A program made the translations under genes and the position numbers. Below, piece by piece: positions 8,171 to 17,991 of a stretch of DNA of 64,000 nucleotides (position 1 is the first letter of the stretch; each line of letters starts with the position of its first letter). Under the pieces are notes generated by a model. That model saw only the letters and a program-made list of their open reading frames with translations. It had not been told where the DNA came from and made no database searches. Origin of the DNA: Gammaproteobacteria bacterium (lineage in GTDB: Bacteria; Pseudomonadota; Gammaproteobacteria; Ga0077536); NCBI GenBank assembly GCA_021773835.1, contig JAJFJQ010000070.1:1-64000 (forward strand), in the 5' to 3' direction.

Positions 8171-9535
8171 ATGTTGCTGAACGAACAACCGTTGTCGAAA
8201 CGCGAAGTCGTCACCTTTCTGGTCGTCGCGACGCTGATGGTGACACTCCTACAAAACTTGTTTTATCAAATGCCGACACCGACGCTCGATGCGCTACGGT
8301 ATACCGATTACGCGCTAAATATACACGACCACGGCGTGTTCGGGCTCTCTGGAGCAAGGCGAGACACGCCACCGGCCCCAGGTAATGCGAACAGCCCGCT
8401 CTACCCTATGGTGATTGCGCTCGCCTTAGCGCTTGACCCCAAGCTCAAAGAAAGTTTGGAATGTGCTATTACAAACAATCAATTCCCGCCTAGCGACTGT
8501 CCGGACAACTACACACTTATTGTCGGATTCCAAAACGCCCTCATCATCGGCGCGCTATTTAGTTTGTGGTTGACCGTTAATTTGTTGTATCGACGATCGA
8601 CAATGGCCTGGATTGCCTGCGGTCTAGCATTAGCCTCAACCAAGCCGCTGTTTTTCGCAAATCGGCTGCTAACTGAAATTCTAGTCCTGTTTTTCTTCTC
8701 CTTGCTGATGTTGGCACTCGTGTGGGCTTTTAAATCTAGACGTAGCCGCTGGTGGCTAACGATTGGTTCCATCCTTGGGCTGATGACCCTGGCCCGTCCC
8801 GAGTATCTCTACCTTAGTTACTGTTTCATAGCGGTCGCGGTTGGAATCTTGATTGTCCGCAGGCAGAAACACGTTGCGCTCGCATTGACCTTATATGTAA
8901 TTGGATTTTATGTAGTCATTGGACCGTGGTTGATCCGGAATCACTATCATTTTGATAGCGCCACGATCACCCAGGGTTACGGCGATATCATTATTGCCTA
9001 CCGAAGTGGCTACAATCGTATGTCGCTGCACGAATGGGCTGCCGCATTTATATATTGGCTACCGGGACACGGCGAGGCCCTCGCGGCCAAACTATTGCCC
9101 TCTGCCAGCTACAGTAAGCTCGGTACAGATCCCGTGTCCTACCTTTACGAAGATGGAGCGGAAATTTTCCACCAAGGACTTGCCGCGGTCGGCGGCGACA
9201 GGGATCGCCTAATGGGCTATCTCGTTAAAACAGAGATCCTGCAGCATCCGCTGAAACACGCGTTCGCCAGCATTCCTTTAGCCTGGCGCGGCATACTCGC
9301 CGGTAAGTATCTCGCAGTACCTGGGCTACCATGCTTATTTATTTTGGTCGTGGTCTCGTTACGGCGCCGTGACTGGACCCTCCCCGTTCTACTTGTCCCG
9401 GCAGCTATTATGGTCGGCCTATATGCATCGGTATCCGCGAGCATCCCACGCTACAACGTATACCTCATCTATTACTACGCTATTGCCGTCGCGTGGACTG
9501 TTGTCACCCTGACCGATCGCGTGCGCCGAGACTAA
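8171..9535 (+). CDS. Membrane glycosyltransferase, GT39/ArnT-like
   Basis: This 454-residue protein has an early transmembrane helix, then a periplasmic loop starting TPTLDALRYTDYALNI, whose acidic residues match the catalytic loop of GT-C enzymes. About ten further membrane helices follow, with LARPEYLYLSY and a GPWLIRNHYHF segment typical of dolichyl-phosphate-mannose/ArnT-like transferases. It would transfer a sugar from a polyprenyl-phosphate donor on the periplasmic face. The convergent GT2 gene at its 3' end overlaps by 32 bp and probably makes the polyprenyl-phosphate sugar. Confidence 0.7.
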   Translation: MLLNEQPLSKREVVTFLVVATLMVTLLQNLFYQMPTPTLDALRYTDYALNIHDHGVFGLSGARRDTPPAPGNANSPLYPMVIALALALDPKLKESLECAITNNQFPPSDCPDNYTLIVGFQNALIIGALFSLWLTVNLLYRRSTMAWIACGLALASTKPLFFANRLLTEILVLFFFSLLMLALVWAFKSRRSRWWLTIGSILGLMTLARPEYLYLSYCFIAVAVGILIVRRQKHVALALTLYVIGFYVVIGPWLIRNHYHFDSATITQGYGDIIIAYRSGYNRMSLHEWAAAFIYWLPGHGEALAAKLLPSASYSKLGTDPVSYLYEDGAEIFHQGLAAVGGDRDRLMGYLVKTEILQHPLKHAFASIPLAWRGILAGKYLAVPGLPCLFILVVVSLRRRDWTLPVLLVPAAIMVGLYASVSASIPRYNVYLIYYYAIAVAWTVVTLTDRVRRD

Positions 9536-10553
9536 TCGACAAAAGGCGATGCAGCGGAATTGTCGGCACACTTTTAACGTCGAAGTCGATAGCAGCCAAG
9601 ATAAACTGCAAACCGATTATTACTGGTAACGCCGCCAACATTACCGTACCCGCGGTTGCCGCGACACCTTCCGAGCTCGCTGCGATCCATTGATAAAGGC
9701 CAAACGATGTGCCAAAGATGAGTAATAACGGACCCAAAATCCACTGAATAGAAGCAACACTAAAACTCCGCAAGAAATAACTATAGAAAATTCGCTTTAC
9801 GAAGTTGCCAGCGTGTTTTTTCGCGAACACCGGAAGCGCCTCTCGGATTTTCAGGTGGCTTTCCTCGTCACCATATACCGCGAGCATCGGTACATCGACG
9901 ACAACTGCACGTAGCGTATTTAGTCGAAACAGCATGTCGGATTCAAAAAAATAGTCGTCGCTAATTTTCGACAACGGAAGCACGCGCAATGCAGCACAAT
10001 GGATCGCTGTGAAGCCATTATTCGGATCGAAGATGTGCCAGTAGCCCGACGAAAACTTGCTAACGAATGACATGACGAGGTTCCCGATCACCCGATAGCG
10101 TGGCATCGACGCGGTGTTCTCGATACTAAAAAATCGATTGCCCTTGGTGTAATCGGCATGACCATCGACGATGGGCGCAATCAAACCAGGAATCAACGCC
10201 GGATCCATTTGCCCATCGCCGTCGAGCTTAACAACGATATCTACACCAGCCTCGAGTGCGGAAAGGAAACCGCGCTTCGTAGCGCCCCCGACACCTTCGT
10301 TGGTTTCGCTCACAATCACGGCGACCCGCGGATCGTCGTTTTGCTCCTCAACGAGCGCGCCCGTTCTATCCGGACACGCGTCATCAACACAGATGATCTG
10401 GGTCACCTCGGGTCCAATTCGAGCGAGGACATCGATTATGTGACCGCGTTCTCGATAACATGGGATCACGACTGCGACCCGCGGTTCGGCTGCGACATTT
10501 GCATCGCGCTTACCGTCGAGCTGCTGCATCAATTTCTGCGTTTCAATCGCCAC
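9504..10553 (-). CDS. Family 2 glycosyltransferase (polyprenyl-phosphate sugar synthase-like)
   Basis: This 349-residue GT-A enzyme has VVIPCYRERGHI, an early acidic pair IICVDDACPDRT and a DxD motif in VKLDGDGQMDP near residue 115. Two hydrophobic helices form the C-terminus (residues about 268-325), as in DPM1/ArnC-like proteins. It probably charges polyprenyl phosphate with a sugar for the membrane glycosyltransferase at 8171-9535. The GTG at 10553 is used; an internal ATG eight codons on is possible. It follows the alcohol dehydrogenase by 31 bp on the same strand. Confidence 0.8.
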   Translation of the reverse strand: MAIETQKLMQQLDGKRDANVAAEPRVAVVIPCYRERGHIIDVLARIGPEVTQIICVDDACPDRTGALVEEQNDDPRVAVIVSETNEGVGGATKRGFLSALEAGVDIVVKLDGDGQMDPALIPGLIAPIVDGHADYTKGNRFFSIENTASMPRYRVIGNLVMSFVSKFSSGYWHIFDPNNGFTAIHCAALRVLPLSKISDDYFFESDMLFRLNTLRAVVVDVPMLAVYGDEESHLKIREALPVFAKKHAGNFVKRIFYSYFLRSFSVASIQWILGPLLLIFGTSFGLYQWIAASSEGVAATAGTVMLAALPVIIGLQFILAAIDFDVKSVPTIPLHRLLSISLGARDRSG

Positions 10554-10584
10554 AAGCTAATGCAAACACCGCTCCATACCGGCG

Positions 10585-11670
10585 CTAGGCGTGCACGATC
10601 ACGCCCCGAGCATTGGCACCTTTTTCCAAGTCTTCAAATGCCGCCATTGCCTCATCAAGCGTGTAGGTTTTGCTGACCAATGAGTCGAGATCGAGTTTCC
10701 CCTGGCGATAAAGGTCGAGATACATGGGGAAATCGGTTTTGAAATTAACCCCGCCATACATCGAACCCATTAAGGTCTTCGCTGTAAACACCATAATTGG
10801 TTGACGGATCGAATACTTATCGTCCAAGCGCCCCACACCAACAACCACGATATTTCCGCCCTTACGGGCAGCCTTGAGACACTGCTCAACCAACTTGCCG
10901 CTGCCAACAACTTCGAATGCGTAGTCCACTCCCATACCGCCGGTCATCTCGAAGATCTGCTTCACTGCATCACCGCTTGGGTCGATCGTATCGGTCGCGC
11001 CGAACTGACGTGCCATCTCCATTTTTTCCATCGAAAGATCGCAGGCAATAATCTTACCCGCACCGGCTAAACGGGCGCCTTGTACAACATTGAGACCGAC
11101 CCCCCCGCAGCCGAACACGGCGACCGTAGCGCCAGCGGGCACCTGCGCGGTTTTGATCACGGCACCAACTCCAGTGCTGACACCACAACCGACCAGTGCA
11201 GCGGCTTTGAAGTCAAACGCCTTGTCGATCGAGATAACGCAAGCCGACGGAACTACCGCGTATTCAGCCATCAGCCCGACGAACGACATGACGAAGATAT
11301 CTTTACCGTTTTGATGAACGCGCGTCGTACCGTCGAAAAGATTACCGTCCTGCTTTGCGACATTACACAGGTAAGATTCGCGCCGGAGACAGTGAAAACA
11401 CTCTCCGCAACTCGGAATAAATGAAATCGCGACATGGTCTCCTGGCACGACGTTGGTCACGCCTTCGCCGACTTGTTCGACGACCCCAGCGCCCTCATGT
11501 CCCAAGACCACCGGCAGCGGACTCGGGATCGTGCCATTCGCGATGGAAAGATCCGAATGACACACGCCAGTGGCCTTCATCTTAATCAACACTTCGCCAA
11601 CCTTTGGCGGATCAAGCTCGACGTCGGTGACGCCAAATTTATCCAGTTCGTCTACGACCACTGCCTTCAT
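10585..11670 (-). CDS. Zinc-dependent alcohol dehydrogenase
   Basis: This 361-residue medium-chain dehydrogenase carries catalytic zinc ligands C37 (GVCHSDL) and H58 (GHEGAG). The structural zinc cysteines are C88, C91, C94 and C102. VAVFGCGGVGLNVV is the nucleotide-binding motif, followed by an Asp-containing IIACDLS that favours NAD. It is close to the class III/aryl-alcohol branch. A perfect AAGGAG lies 10 nt before the ATG. It precedes the GT2 gene on the same strand. The natural alcohol or aldehyde is unknown; it may be unrelated to the polysaccharide genes. Confidence 0.88.
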   Translation of the reverse strand: MKAVVVDELDKFGVTDVELDPPKVGEVLIKMKATGVCHSDLSIANGTIPSPLPVVLGHEGAGVVEQVGEGVTNVVPGDHVAISFIPSCGECFHCLRRESYLCNVAKQDGNLFDGTTRVHQNGKDIFVMSFVGLMAEYAVVPSACVISIDKAFDFKAAALVGCGVSTGVGAVIKTAQVPAGATVAVFGCGGVGLNVVQGARLAGAGKIIACDLSMEKMEMARQFGATDTIDPSGDAVKQIFEMTGGMGVDYAFEVVGSGKLVEQCLKAARKGGNIVVVGVGRLDDKYSIRQPIMVFTAKTLMGSMYGGVNFKTDFPMYLDLYRQGKLDLDSLVSKTYTLDEAMAAFEDLEKGANARGVIVHA

Positions 11671-12061
11671 GCGGATAGTCTCCTTATCGCACTATCGTTT
11701 AAACCTGATTCAATTTACTCGCAGCACCCCAAATATATCGATGCCAGCCGCCGGTTCAGGGTCACACTTGGGGCAACGGCGTAGGAGCCACAAATTGCAC
11801 GAGGCAAGTTGTTCCCAAGCATCTTTTTCTCGACGGCCGCCGGAAGTCTGAGGCGCCCAAATGAAATCGACATGAGCCGCCTATGATAACCGGGTTTGGG
11901 AGTTTCGGGCGATAGCAGCGACGTATAAACACCAGGGCCGGCATTTTTGGTAGCGGTGAGTTGAAATGTTGCTTTCGGCATTTTGGCCAGTTTTGTCGAT
12001 GACCACGACATTTCCGTACGCTTTCTACAGCGCCTGAACGGACCTCAGGATATCCCTGCGA
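11671..12061. other. Intergenic between divergent genes
   Basis: This 391-bp stretch separates the divergent alcohol dehydrogenase and ClpP-like genes, so promoters for both should lie here. I could not fix a convincing -35/-10 pair. A minus-strand frame of 98 codons (11715-12011) is open but has no recognisable domain and would lie in the alcohol dehydrogenase leader; I do not call it a gene. Confidence 0.4.
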
Positions 12062-12967
12062 ATGTTATCCTGGGCCATGCCAATCTGGTTTGCATATTCG
12101 ATCCTCGCCTGCAGCTTAACCGCCACCAGCCTACTGGTGCGGGCGACGCCGGCGGACAATGCAAATGAGGTCTGGATTGAACATATCGATGATGCTATTC
12201 ACTACCGCGGACCAATCAGTGTCGCTGGGCAAAAGCGACTATTAGCGTTACATCGAGACGGTAATCGCAACGGCATTGTCAAATGGCTGGTGGTCACTTC
12301 TTCGGGCGGTGAAGTCAATTTGGCGATGGACATCGGCGATTGGATTTTCGCGAACAAACTCAACGTGCGGGTGATAGATCGCTGTCTATCGTCATGCGCG
12401 AACTACATATTTACAGCAGCGACAGTGAAAGTAATTGAGCCCGGCGCAATCGTAGCCTGGCATGGATCCGCGATCCTATCCGAGGCGCAAAGCCGGACGC
12501 AGATAATGGACATCATTAAACGAGACATTCTTCCGCGAACGCCCGAAACCGAACGGACGGCGGTTGCCTCGCAACTGCTACGCGATACATTAGATGACCT
12601 CAAGCGTTCGAGAGAACGACAAGCGCAGTTTTTCAAAAAGATCCAGGTGGACGAACGTATCACCACAATCGGCCAAAACCACCCTGCAGTAAGAGACTTC
12701 TGGTTTCTATCGGTTGCTGCGATGGCACGTTTCGGCATTGGGTTTGTCGTCGCACCATCGGATTATCCAACAACAAATACTTCACGGTTTGGCGAAGGTG
12801 CGGTGACATACATTGATGTGGACGCTGATTTTCGATCTAGGGGAGGGTTAAGCGGTTTCGAGCCAACGAACAATGCCTCTTCGTTTCGTTCAAGCCTCCC
12901 GTATCACGCAACGCGGCCACGTAATGAATTTCGACAGGATCGTCTAAGGCTCGTACAAACGGATTGA
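12062..12967 (+). CDS. Secreted/membrane-anchored ClpP-like serine protease-fold protein
   Basis: This 301-residue protein begins with a hydrophobic signal or anchor (residues 4-25). The middle resembles ClpP/crotonase-fold periplasmic proteins (COG3904 type): VVTSSGGEVNLAMDIGDWI matches the oxyanion strand and turn, and VIDRCLSSCANYIFTAAT places a candidate nucleophile serine next to a conserved cysteine. IVAWHGSA supplies a histidine in the expected region. The C-terminal 60 residues are polar and low in structure. The stop overlaps the acyltransferase start as TGATG, so the two are coupled. Whether it is a working protease is not shown. Confidence 0.6.
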   Translation: MLSWAMPIWFAYSILACSLTATSLLVRATPADNANEVWIEHIDDAIHYRGPISVAGQKRLLALHRDGNRNGIVKWLVVTSSGGEVNLAMDIGDWIFANKLNVRVIDRCLSSCANYIFTAATVKVIEPGAIVAWHGSAILSEAQSRTQIMDIIKRDILPRTPETERTAVASQLLRDTLDDLKRSRERQAQFFKKIQVDERITTIGQNHPAVRDFWFLSVAAMARFGIGFVVAPSDYPTTNTSRFGEGAVTYIDVDADFRSRGGLSGFEPTNNASSFRSSLPYHATRPRNEFRQDRLRLVQTD

Positions 12968-14094
12968 TGGACGAATCGGAGTCAATTTACCTCGATCTCG
13001 TTCGATTTACTGCTGCAGTGTGCGTCGTCGTCAACCATTTGCTACATAACGACGTACTGCATCCCGCGATCGCCCGTGCAATACCGGATTTCGGGCGCGA
13101 AGCGGTGATGGTGTTCTTCGTGCTTTCCGGATACGTGATCTGCTATACCACCGAGACCCGGAACGCGAGCTTGAAATCCTATCTGACCGCACGCGCCGCA
13201 CGCTTGTATTCGGTCGCCGGGCCTGTGTTGTTGTTGGCTTTTTTGATCGATAGCGTCGCGATCCAGTTTAATGCCGACAACTATCATCATTTATATCAGT
13301 ACGAAAAATTCTACCTCTATATCCCGTTACATCTGGGGTTTCTTGGCGAAGTTTGGTTCCTGGCAGAACGGCCATTTACGATCCCAGCCTACTGGTCTCT
13401 AAGTTATGAAGCGTGGTACTACGTGTTATTTGCATCGCTGTATTTCTATAGCGGCCGTAAGCGAATTGTATTTGCGCTTCTGATCGCCCTCCTCGTCGGC
13501 TATCAACACTGGATACTATTTCCGGTCTGGATGAGCGGCGTTGCGTTGTACCGCTATCGCGATCGGCTTCGTCTATCCGTAACGGTGGCCAGAATCGGAC
13601 TAGTCTCGACCATTGCCGCGGCGTTCATCTTGGAATTTACGGGATTAGACATCGCGTTGTGGCAACTCGGTCGTAGTATTTGGCCGTTTCCAAATTTGCC
13701 ACAAGGTAGTGCAGATCAATTCTTACTGGATTATGTTATTTGCACTCTCGTTGTCATTAATTTCTGGTGCGCGAGATACGCTCAGCTCTCGTGGATCCTA
13801 TCCCTGAGCAATCCCATCCGGGCGTTGGCGTCCTATACGTTTACGCTTTACTTAGTCCACACCTTGGTAATTTACACGTGGCTTCGAAACTTCACCTACG
13901 ACCAATATGATTCGCTTCACTGCGTGGCCATGGTTGGATTGATTGGGGTCGTCACCTGGGGTGTCGGAGAGCTTACTGAGAAACGTAAGATGTTCTTTGT
14001 TCGGATGGCCTCTTGGTTGGCCGATGCGATTGAGCGAACCCTCATATCCTCGAGCTGGATCACCAGAGCGCTAGCACCAAATCGGGCGCTTTAG
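12967..14094 (+). CDS. OafA/YrhL-type acyltransferase (acyltransferase 3)
   Basis: This protein of 375 residues has about ten membrane segments and the acyltransferase-3 family pattern. YLDLVRFTAAVCVVVNHLLH near the start includes the conserved R and H, and AVMVFFVLSGYVICY follows. PAYWSLSYEAWYYVLF near residue 142 is the usual WSLxxE segment. It would acetylate or acylate a surface glycan using cytoplasmic acyl-CoA. Its ATG overlaps the stop of the ClpP-like gene. O-acetylation here and deacetylation by the gene at 4241-5083 could together set the polymer's acetyl pattern (inference). Confidence 0.85.
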   Translation: MDESESIYLDLVRFTAAVCVVVNHLLHNDVLHPAIARAIPDFGREAVMVFFVLSGYVICYTTETRNASLKSYLTARAARLYSVAGPVLLLAFLIDSVAIQFNADNYHHLYQYEKFYLYIPLHLGFLGEVWFLAERPFTIPAYWSLSYEAWYYVLFASLYFYSGRKRIVFALLIALLVGYQHWILFPVWMSGVALYRYRDRLRLSVTVARIGLVSTIAAAFILEFTGLDIALWQLGRSIWPFPNLPQGSADQFLLDYVICTLVVINFWCARYAQLSWILSLSNPIRALASYTFTLYLVHTLVIYTWLRNFTYDQYDSLHCVAMVGLIGVVTWGVGELTEKRKMFFVRMASWLADAIERTLISSSWITRALAPNRAL

Positions 14095-14280
14095 AAACCG
14101 CTGCCAATGCCTGAACGATGCCGGGGTTAGCGGTGGGCCGTCGAATTTGGTCAGGATCGGGACCCCAAACTGAGTACTATTCCTCCCTGGCACCACTTGG
14201 CAGACCCCGCGTGGCGTCGTAACATGCATCGTCCTGAATTGCTTGCGTTAAACCCCAGGAGAGGGAGATGACGACCCCGC

Positions 14281-16104
14281 GTGAAGGAGTGCGACTTGGA
14301 TCGCACTGACATCGGCAACCCCGATTATTTTCACAAAGTAGTAGACTGCCAGTGGGCCTGCCCGGCCCATACCCCAGTTCCTGAATATATCCGTTTGGTC
14401 GCCGCTGGTCGCTACGGCGACGCCTATATGATCAACTGGTATTCGAACGTTTTTCCGGGGATCCTCGGCCGCACCTGCGACCGCCCGTGTGAGCCGGCAT
14501 GTCGCCGCGGCCGTGTAGAAGACGAGCCTGTGGCAATTTGCCGCCTAAAACGTGTCGCCGCCGACTTTAAAGGGGATATTCGCAAACGCCTACCCACGGG
14601 CGCGAAAAAGAAAAACGGTAAGCGGATCGCCTGTATTGGCGCTGGTCCCGCATCACTTACCGTCGCCTGTGACCTGTTGCCGCTGGGTTACGAAGTCGTC
14701 ATCTATGACGGCGAGGACCGCGCCGGCGGCATGATCCGTAGCCAGATCCCGAAGTTTCGCCTTCCGGAACGGGTCATCGACGAAGAGGTGGGCTACATCT
14801 TGGAACTTGGGGTCGAATTCCGGGGAAATACCTGGGTCGAATCGCTGAAGGATATCTTGGCCGAAGACTACGACGCCGTGTTTGTCGGTACCGGCGCACC
14901 ACGCGGGCGCGATCTCAATATCCCTGGTCGCGAAGAAGCTTCACGGAACATCCATATCGGTATCGATTGGTTGTCGTCGGTGTCCTTCGGACATATCGAA
15001 AAAATCGGCAAACGCGTCATCGTCTTGGGCGGCGGTAATACGGCAATGGATTGTTGCCGTTCTTCCCGGCGCCTCGGCGGTAAAGATGTCAAAGTCGTCG
15101 TCCGTTCAGGCTTCGATGAAATGAAGGCATCGCCCTGGGAAAAGGAAGATGCGATGCACGAGGACATCCCGATCCTCAATTTTCTCGTGCCCAAAGAATT
15201 CAACCACGTCAAGGGCAAGTTGAAGGGGATGACCTTCGAGAAGGTCGAGGCCAAATATGACGATACGGGCCGGCGCTCGTTGATCCCAACCGGGGAACCA
15301 GACGAGTACATCGAAGCCGACGACGTCCTGGTCGCCGTCGGCCAAGAAAATTCCTTCCCCTGGATCGAACGTGATATCGGCCTGGAATTCAACGAATGGG
15401 ATATGCCCGTTGTCGACAAGGTCTCGTATCAGTCGACCATACAGAACGTTTTTTTCGGCGGCGACGCTGCCTTTGGTCCTGAAAATATCATTTGGGCCGT
15501 CGCCCATGGTCATGATGCGGCCATTTCGATAGACAAGTATTGCCACGGGGAGGACGTATCCGTACGGCCGCCGCCGCGCGTGGACTTTAGCTCTCAGAAA
15601 ATGGGGATCCACGAGTGGAGCTACGATAACGATATCTCGAACGACCTGCGCTACAAGGTTCCGTTGAAAGACCTGCGCAACGCCCTGGCCAACATAAAAG
15701 TTGAAGTCGAACTAGGTTATGACCAAAACCTCGCGGTCGCCGAGGCCGAACGCTGCCTAAATTGCGATATCCAAACCGTATTCGACCACAATCTGTGTAT
15801 TGAATGCGATGCCTGCGAAGATATCTGTCCAACTGATTGCATCAATTTCACGGCGAACGGCGATGAGGCAGACCTACGCACGCGCCTGCACGCACCCTCA
15901 GAGAACCTCGACCAGGATCTCTACGTCTCGCCCGATCTCAAAACGCTACGGGTCATGGTCAAAGACGAAGACATGTGCCTGCATTGCGGCTTGTGTGCCG
16001 AGCGTTGTCCGACAGGCGCTTGGGACATGCAGAAATTCTTACTCGACGTAGAACATGCGGGTCCAAAGTGCCGAGATCCAAAACGCCCTTCGAAAGCTGC
16101 GTGA
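14281..16104 (+). CDS. GltD-like NAD(P)H:ferredoxin oxidoreductase with two [4Fe-4S] sites (KorC-like)
   Basis: This 607-residue protein has a GltD-type N-terminus with paired cysteine motifs (QWACPAHTPVPEY and GRTCDRPCEPACRRGR). A FAD/NAD(P) double Rossmann domain follows, with CIGAGPASLTVACDL and VIVLGGGNTAMDCCR. The C-terminus is a bacterial ferredoxin domain with two Cx2Cx2Cx3C sites (LCIECDACEDICP and MCLHCGLCAERCP). It should pass electrons between NAD(P)H and ferredoxin for the KorAB enzyme encoded just downstream, as KorC does in Thauera-type operons. The in-frame start is GTG 14281. A better-placed ATG at 14268 with strong GGAGAGGGAG is out of frame. Confidence 0.8.
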   Translation: MKECDLDRTDIGNPDYFHKVVDCQWACPAHTPVPEYIRLVAAGRYGDAYMINWYSNVFPGILGRTCDRPCEPACRRGRVEDEPVAICRLKRVAADFKGDIRKRLPTGAKKKNGKRIACIGAGPASLTVACDLLPLGYEVVIYDGEDRAGGMIRSQIPKFRLPERVIDEEVGYILELGVEFRGNTWVESLKDILAEDYDAVFVGTGAPRGRDLNIPGREEASRNIHIGIDWLSSVSFGHIEKIGKRVIVLGGGNTAMDCCRSSRRLGGKDVKVVVRSGFDEMKASPWEKEDAMHEDIPILNFLVPKEFNHVKGKLKGMTFEKVEAKYDDTGRRSLIPTGEPDEYIEADDVLVAVGQENSFPWIERDIGLEFNEWDMPVVDKVSYQSTIQNVFFGGDAAFGPENIIWAVAHGHDAAISIDKYCHGEDVSVRPPPRVDFSSQKMGIHEWSYDNDISNDLRYKVPLKDLRNALANIKVEVELGYDQNLAVAEAERCLNCDIQTVFDHNLCIECDACEDICPTDCINFTANGDEADLRTRLHAPSENLDQDLYVSPDLKTLRVMVKDEDMCLHCGLCAERCPTGAWDMQKFLLDVEHAGPKCRDPKRPSKAA

Positions 16105-16132
16105 TTGATTACCCAGGCGGATCCGGCTAGCC

Positions 16133-17974
16133 ATGAAGAATATCGCAGCGGTTAACGACTTCGTCGTCAAATTCGCGAATGTCAACGGTTCCGGCTCTGC
16201 ATCGGCGAACGCCTTATTCGCTCGCGCAGTGCTGCGCATGGGCGTATCCGCGAGCCCGAGAAATATATTTCCATCGAATATTCAAGGTCTACCTACTTGG
16301 TATGAGGTCCGTATCAGCGAACGCGGATGGCAAGGTCGACGCGGCGGGGTCGATTTGATGGTAGCAATGAATCCGCAAACATGGGACGAAGACGTCGCCG
16401 AAATCGAACCCGGTGGCTATCTCTTGTACGACTCCACGAAAGATTTGCTACCCACTAAGTTCCGCGACGATGTACAGTCGATCGGGATCCCGCTGACCCG
16501 GATCTGCAATGAAGCGTATACGGATGCACGCCAACGTCAATTATTTAAAAATATCATCTACGTTGGCGCGCTTGGCGCGTTGCTCGACCTCGATCCACAG
16601 GTCATCGCTGCGCTGATCGGCGAACAATTCAAGGGCAAAGAGGCGCTGATGCAATCGAACGTGAAAGCGCTCGCGATGGGTCGCGATTACGCGTTGTCAC
16701 ATTTCGATTGTCCAATCGGTTTGCAGATCCAGAAAAGTGACTCCGTGGGCGAGAAGATATTTCTTGAGGGCAATAGTGCAGCTGCCTTAGGTGCCGTTTA
16801 TGGCGGCGCGACGGTAGCTGCGTGGTATCCGATCACCCCATCCTCGTCGCTCGCCGAAGCCTTTGAACGCCACTGCAAAACGTATCGGCACGACAGCGAC
16901 AGCGGTCGCGCGCGCTACGCGATCCTCCAGGCAGAAGACGAATTGGCTTCTATAGGCATGGTTATCGGTGCAGCATGGAATGGCGCTCGCGCATTTACCG
17001 CGACGTCCGGTCCTGGGATCTCGCTGATGCAGGAATTTATCGGCTTCGCCTACTTCGCCGAAATTCCTTCCGTGATTTTCGATGTGCAACGTGGTGGCCC
17101 ATCAACCGGAATGCCCACCCGAACGCAGCAGTCCGACATCACCCTGTGCGCGTATGCCTCACATGGAGATACGAAGCACGTCTTGCTATTTCCCGAAGAT
17201 CCGAAGGAGGCGTTTGAAATGAGCGCGACCGCCTTTGATCTGGCCGACCGTCTGCAGACGCCCGTGTTTGTGATGCTCGAACTTGACATCGGCATGAACG
17301 AGCGCCTCTGTGACCCGTTGGAATGGGACGATAGCCGCCGCTTCGACCGTGGCAAAGTGATGACCCATGAAATGCTCGAGCGCGGCGATGAATTCGGCCG
17401 CTATCTCGATGTTGATGTCGATGGCATCCCCTACCGAACCTACCCTGGCACCCATCCACAACACGGTTCCTACTTCACGCGGGGTACGACCAAGGATCGT
17501 TACGCAAAGTACAGCGAAGCGGGACCGGATTACGTTGACAATATGCAGCGCCTACTGCGGAAGTTCGAGACTGCGAAAAACCTCGTGCCTGAACCAATCT
17601 TGCACATGGATACCCACGCGTCGCAGTTTGGCGTGATCTTCTTTGGATCAACGGCGCCCGCTATGTACGAGGCCATCGATGCGCTCGAAGTGCGCGGACT
17701 CGAAGTAGACGCCCTGCGGATCCGCGCGTTCCCGTTCTCCGACGCCGTGACTGAATTCGTTGCCGAACATGATCAAATTTTTGTAGTCGAACAAAATCGA
17801 GATGCACAACTACGCATGCTGTTAATTAACGAGTGCGGCTTTAATCCAACAAAGTTAGTAGCAGTGCTGCATTATGATGGCACCCCTATTACGGCTCGCT
17901 TCATCGTGCATGAAATCAGCGAAGGAATAGCCGCCTTAAATGAGGCACCACTGCGCGGCACAGCGGCGAAATAA
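16133..17974 (+). CDS. korA: 2-oxoacid:ferredoxin oxidoreductase, fused gamma-alpha subunit
   Basis: This 613-residue protein fuses the gamma domain (about residues 1-190) to the alpha domain (about 205-600), as in KorA-type 2-oxoglutarate:ferredoxin oxidoreductases. The gamma part has VNGSGSASANALFARAVLRMG. The alpha part has GNSAAALGAVYGGATVAAWYPITPSSS, the EDELASIGMVIGAAWNGARA segment and GGPSTGMPTRTQQSD, all conserved. It decarboxylates a 2-oxoacid to its acyl-CoA with ferredoxin as electron acceptor. The gene lies 28 bp after the flavoprotein and 17 bp before the beta subunit. Substrate (2-oxoglutarate versus others) is inferred. Confidence 0.88.
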   Translation: MKNIAAVNDFVVKFANVNGSGSASANALFARAVLRMGVSASPRNIFPSNIQGLPTWYEVRISERGWQGRRGGVDLMVAMNPQTWDEDVAEIEPGGYLLYDSTKDLLPTKFRDDVQSIGIPLTRICNEAYTDARQRQLFKNIIYVGALGALLDLDPQVIAALIGEQFKGKEALMQSNVKALAMGRDYALSHFDCPIGLQIQKSDSVGEKIFLEGNSAAALGAVYGGATVAAWYPITPSSSLAEAFERHCKTYRHDSDSGRARYAILQAEDELASIGMVIGAAWNGARAFTATSGPGISLMQEFIGFAYFAEIPSVIFDVQRGGPSTGMPTRTQQSDITLCAYASHGDTKHVLLFPEDPKEAFEMSATAFDLADRLQTPVFVMLELDIGMNERLCDPLEWDDSRRFDRGKVMTHEMLERGDEFGRYLDVDVDGIPYRTYPGTHPQHGSYFTRGTTKDRYAKYSEAGPDYVDNMQRLLRKFETAKNLVPEPILHMDTHASQFGVIFFGSTAPAMYEAIDALEVRGLEVDALRIRAFPFSDAVTEFVAEHDQIFVVEQNRDAQLRMLLINECGFNPTKLVAVLHYDGTPITARFIVHEISEGIAALNEAPLRGTAAK

Positions 17975-17991
17975 CACACGGATTCCGACCG

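Noticed and set aside
11715-12011. A 98-codon minus-strand frame before the alcohol dehydrogenase
   Set aside because: No domain or clear ribosome site; left as intergenic, though a small protein is not excluded.
14188-14205. Possible sigma-54 promoter (TGGCACCACTTGGCA) before the kor operon
   Set aside because: The two elements are 11 bp apart instead of 12 and the second is TGGC rather than TTGC.
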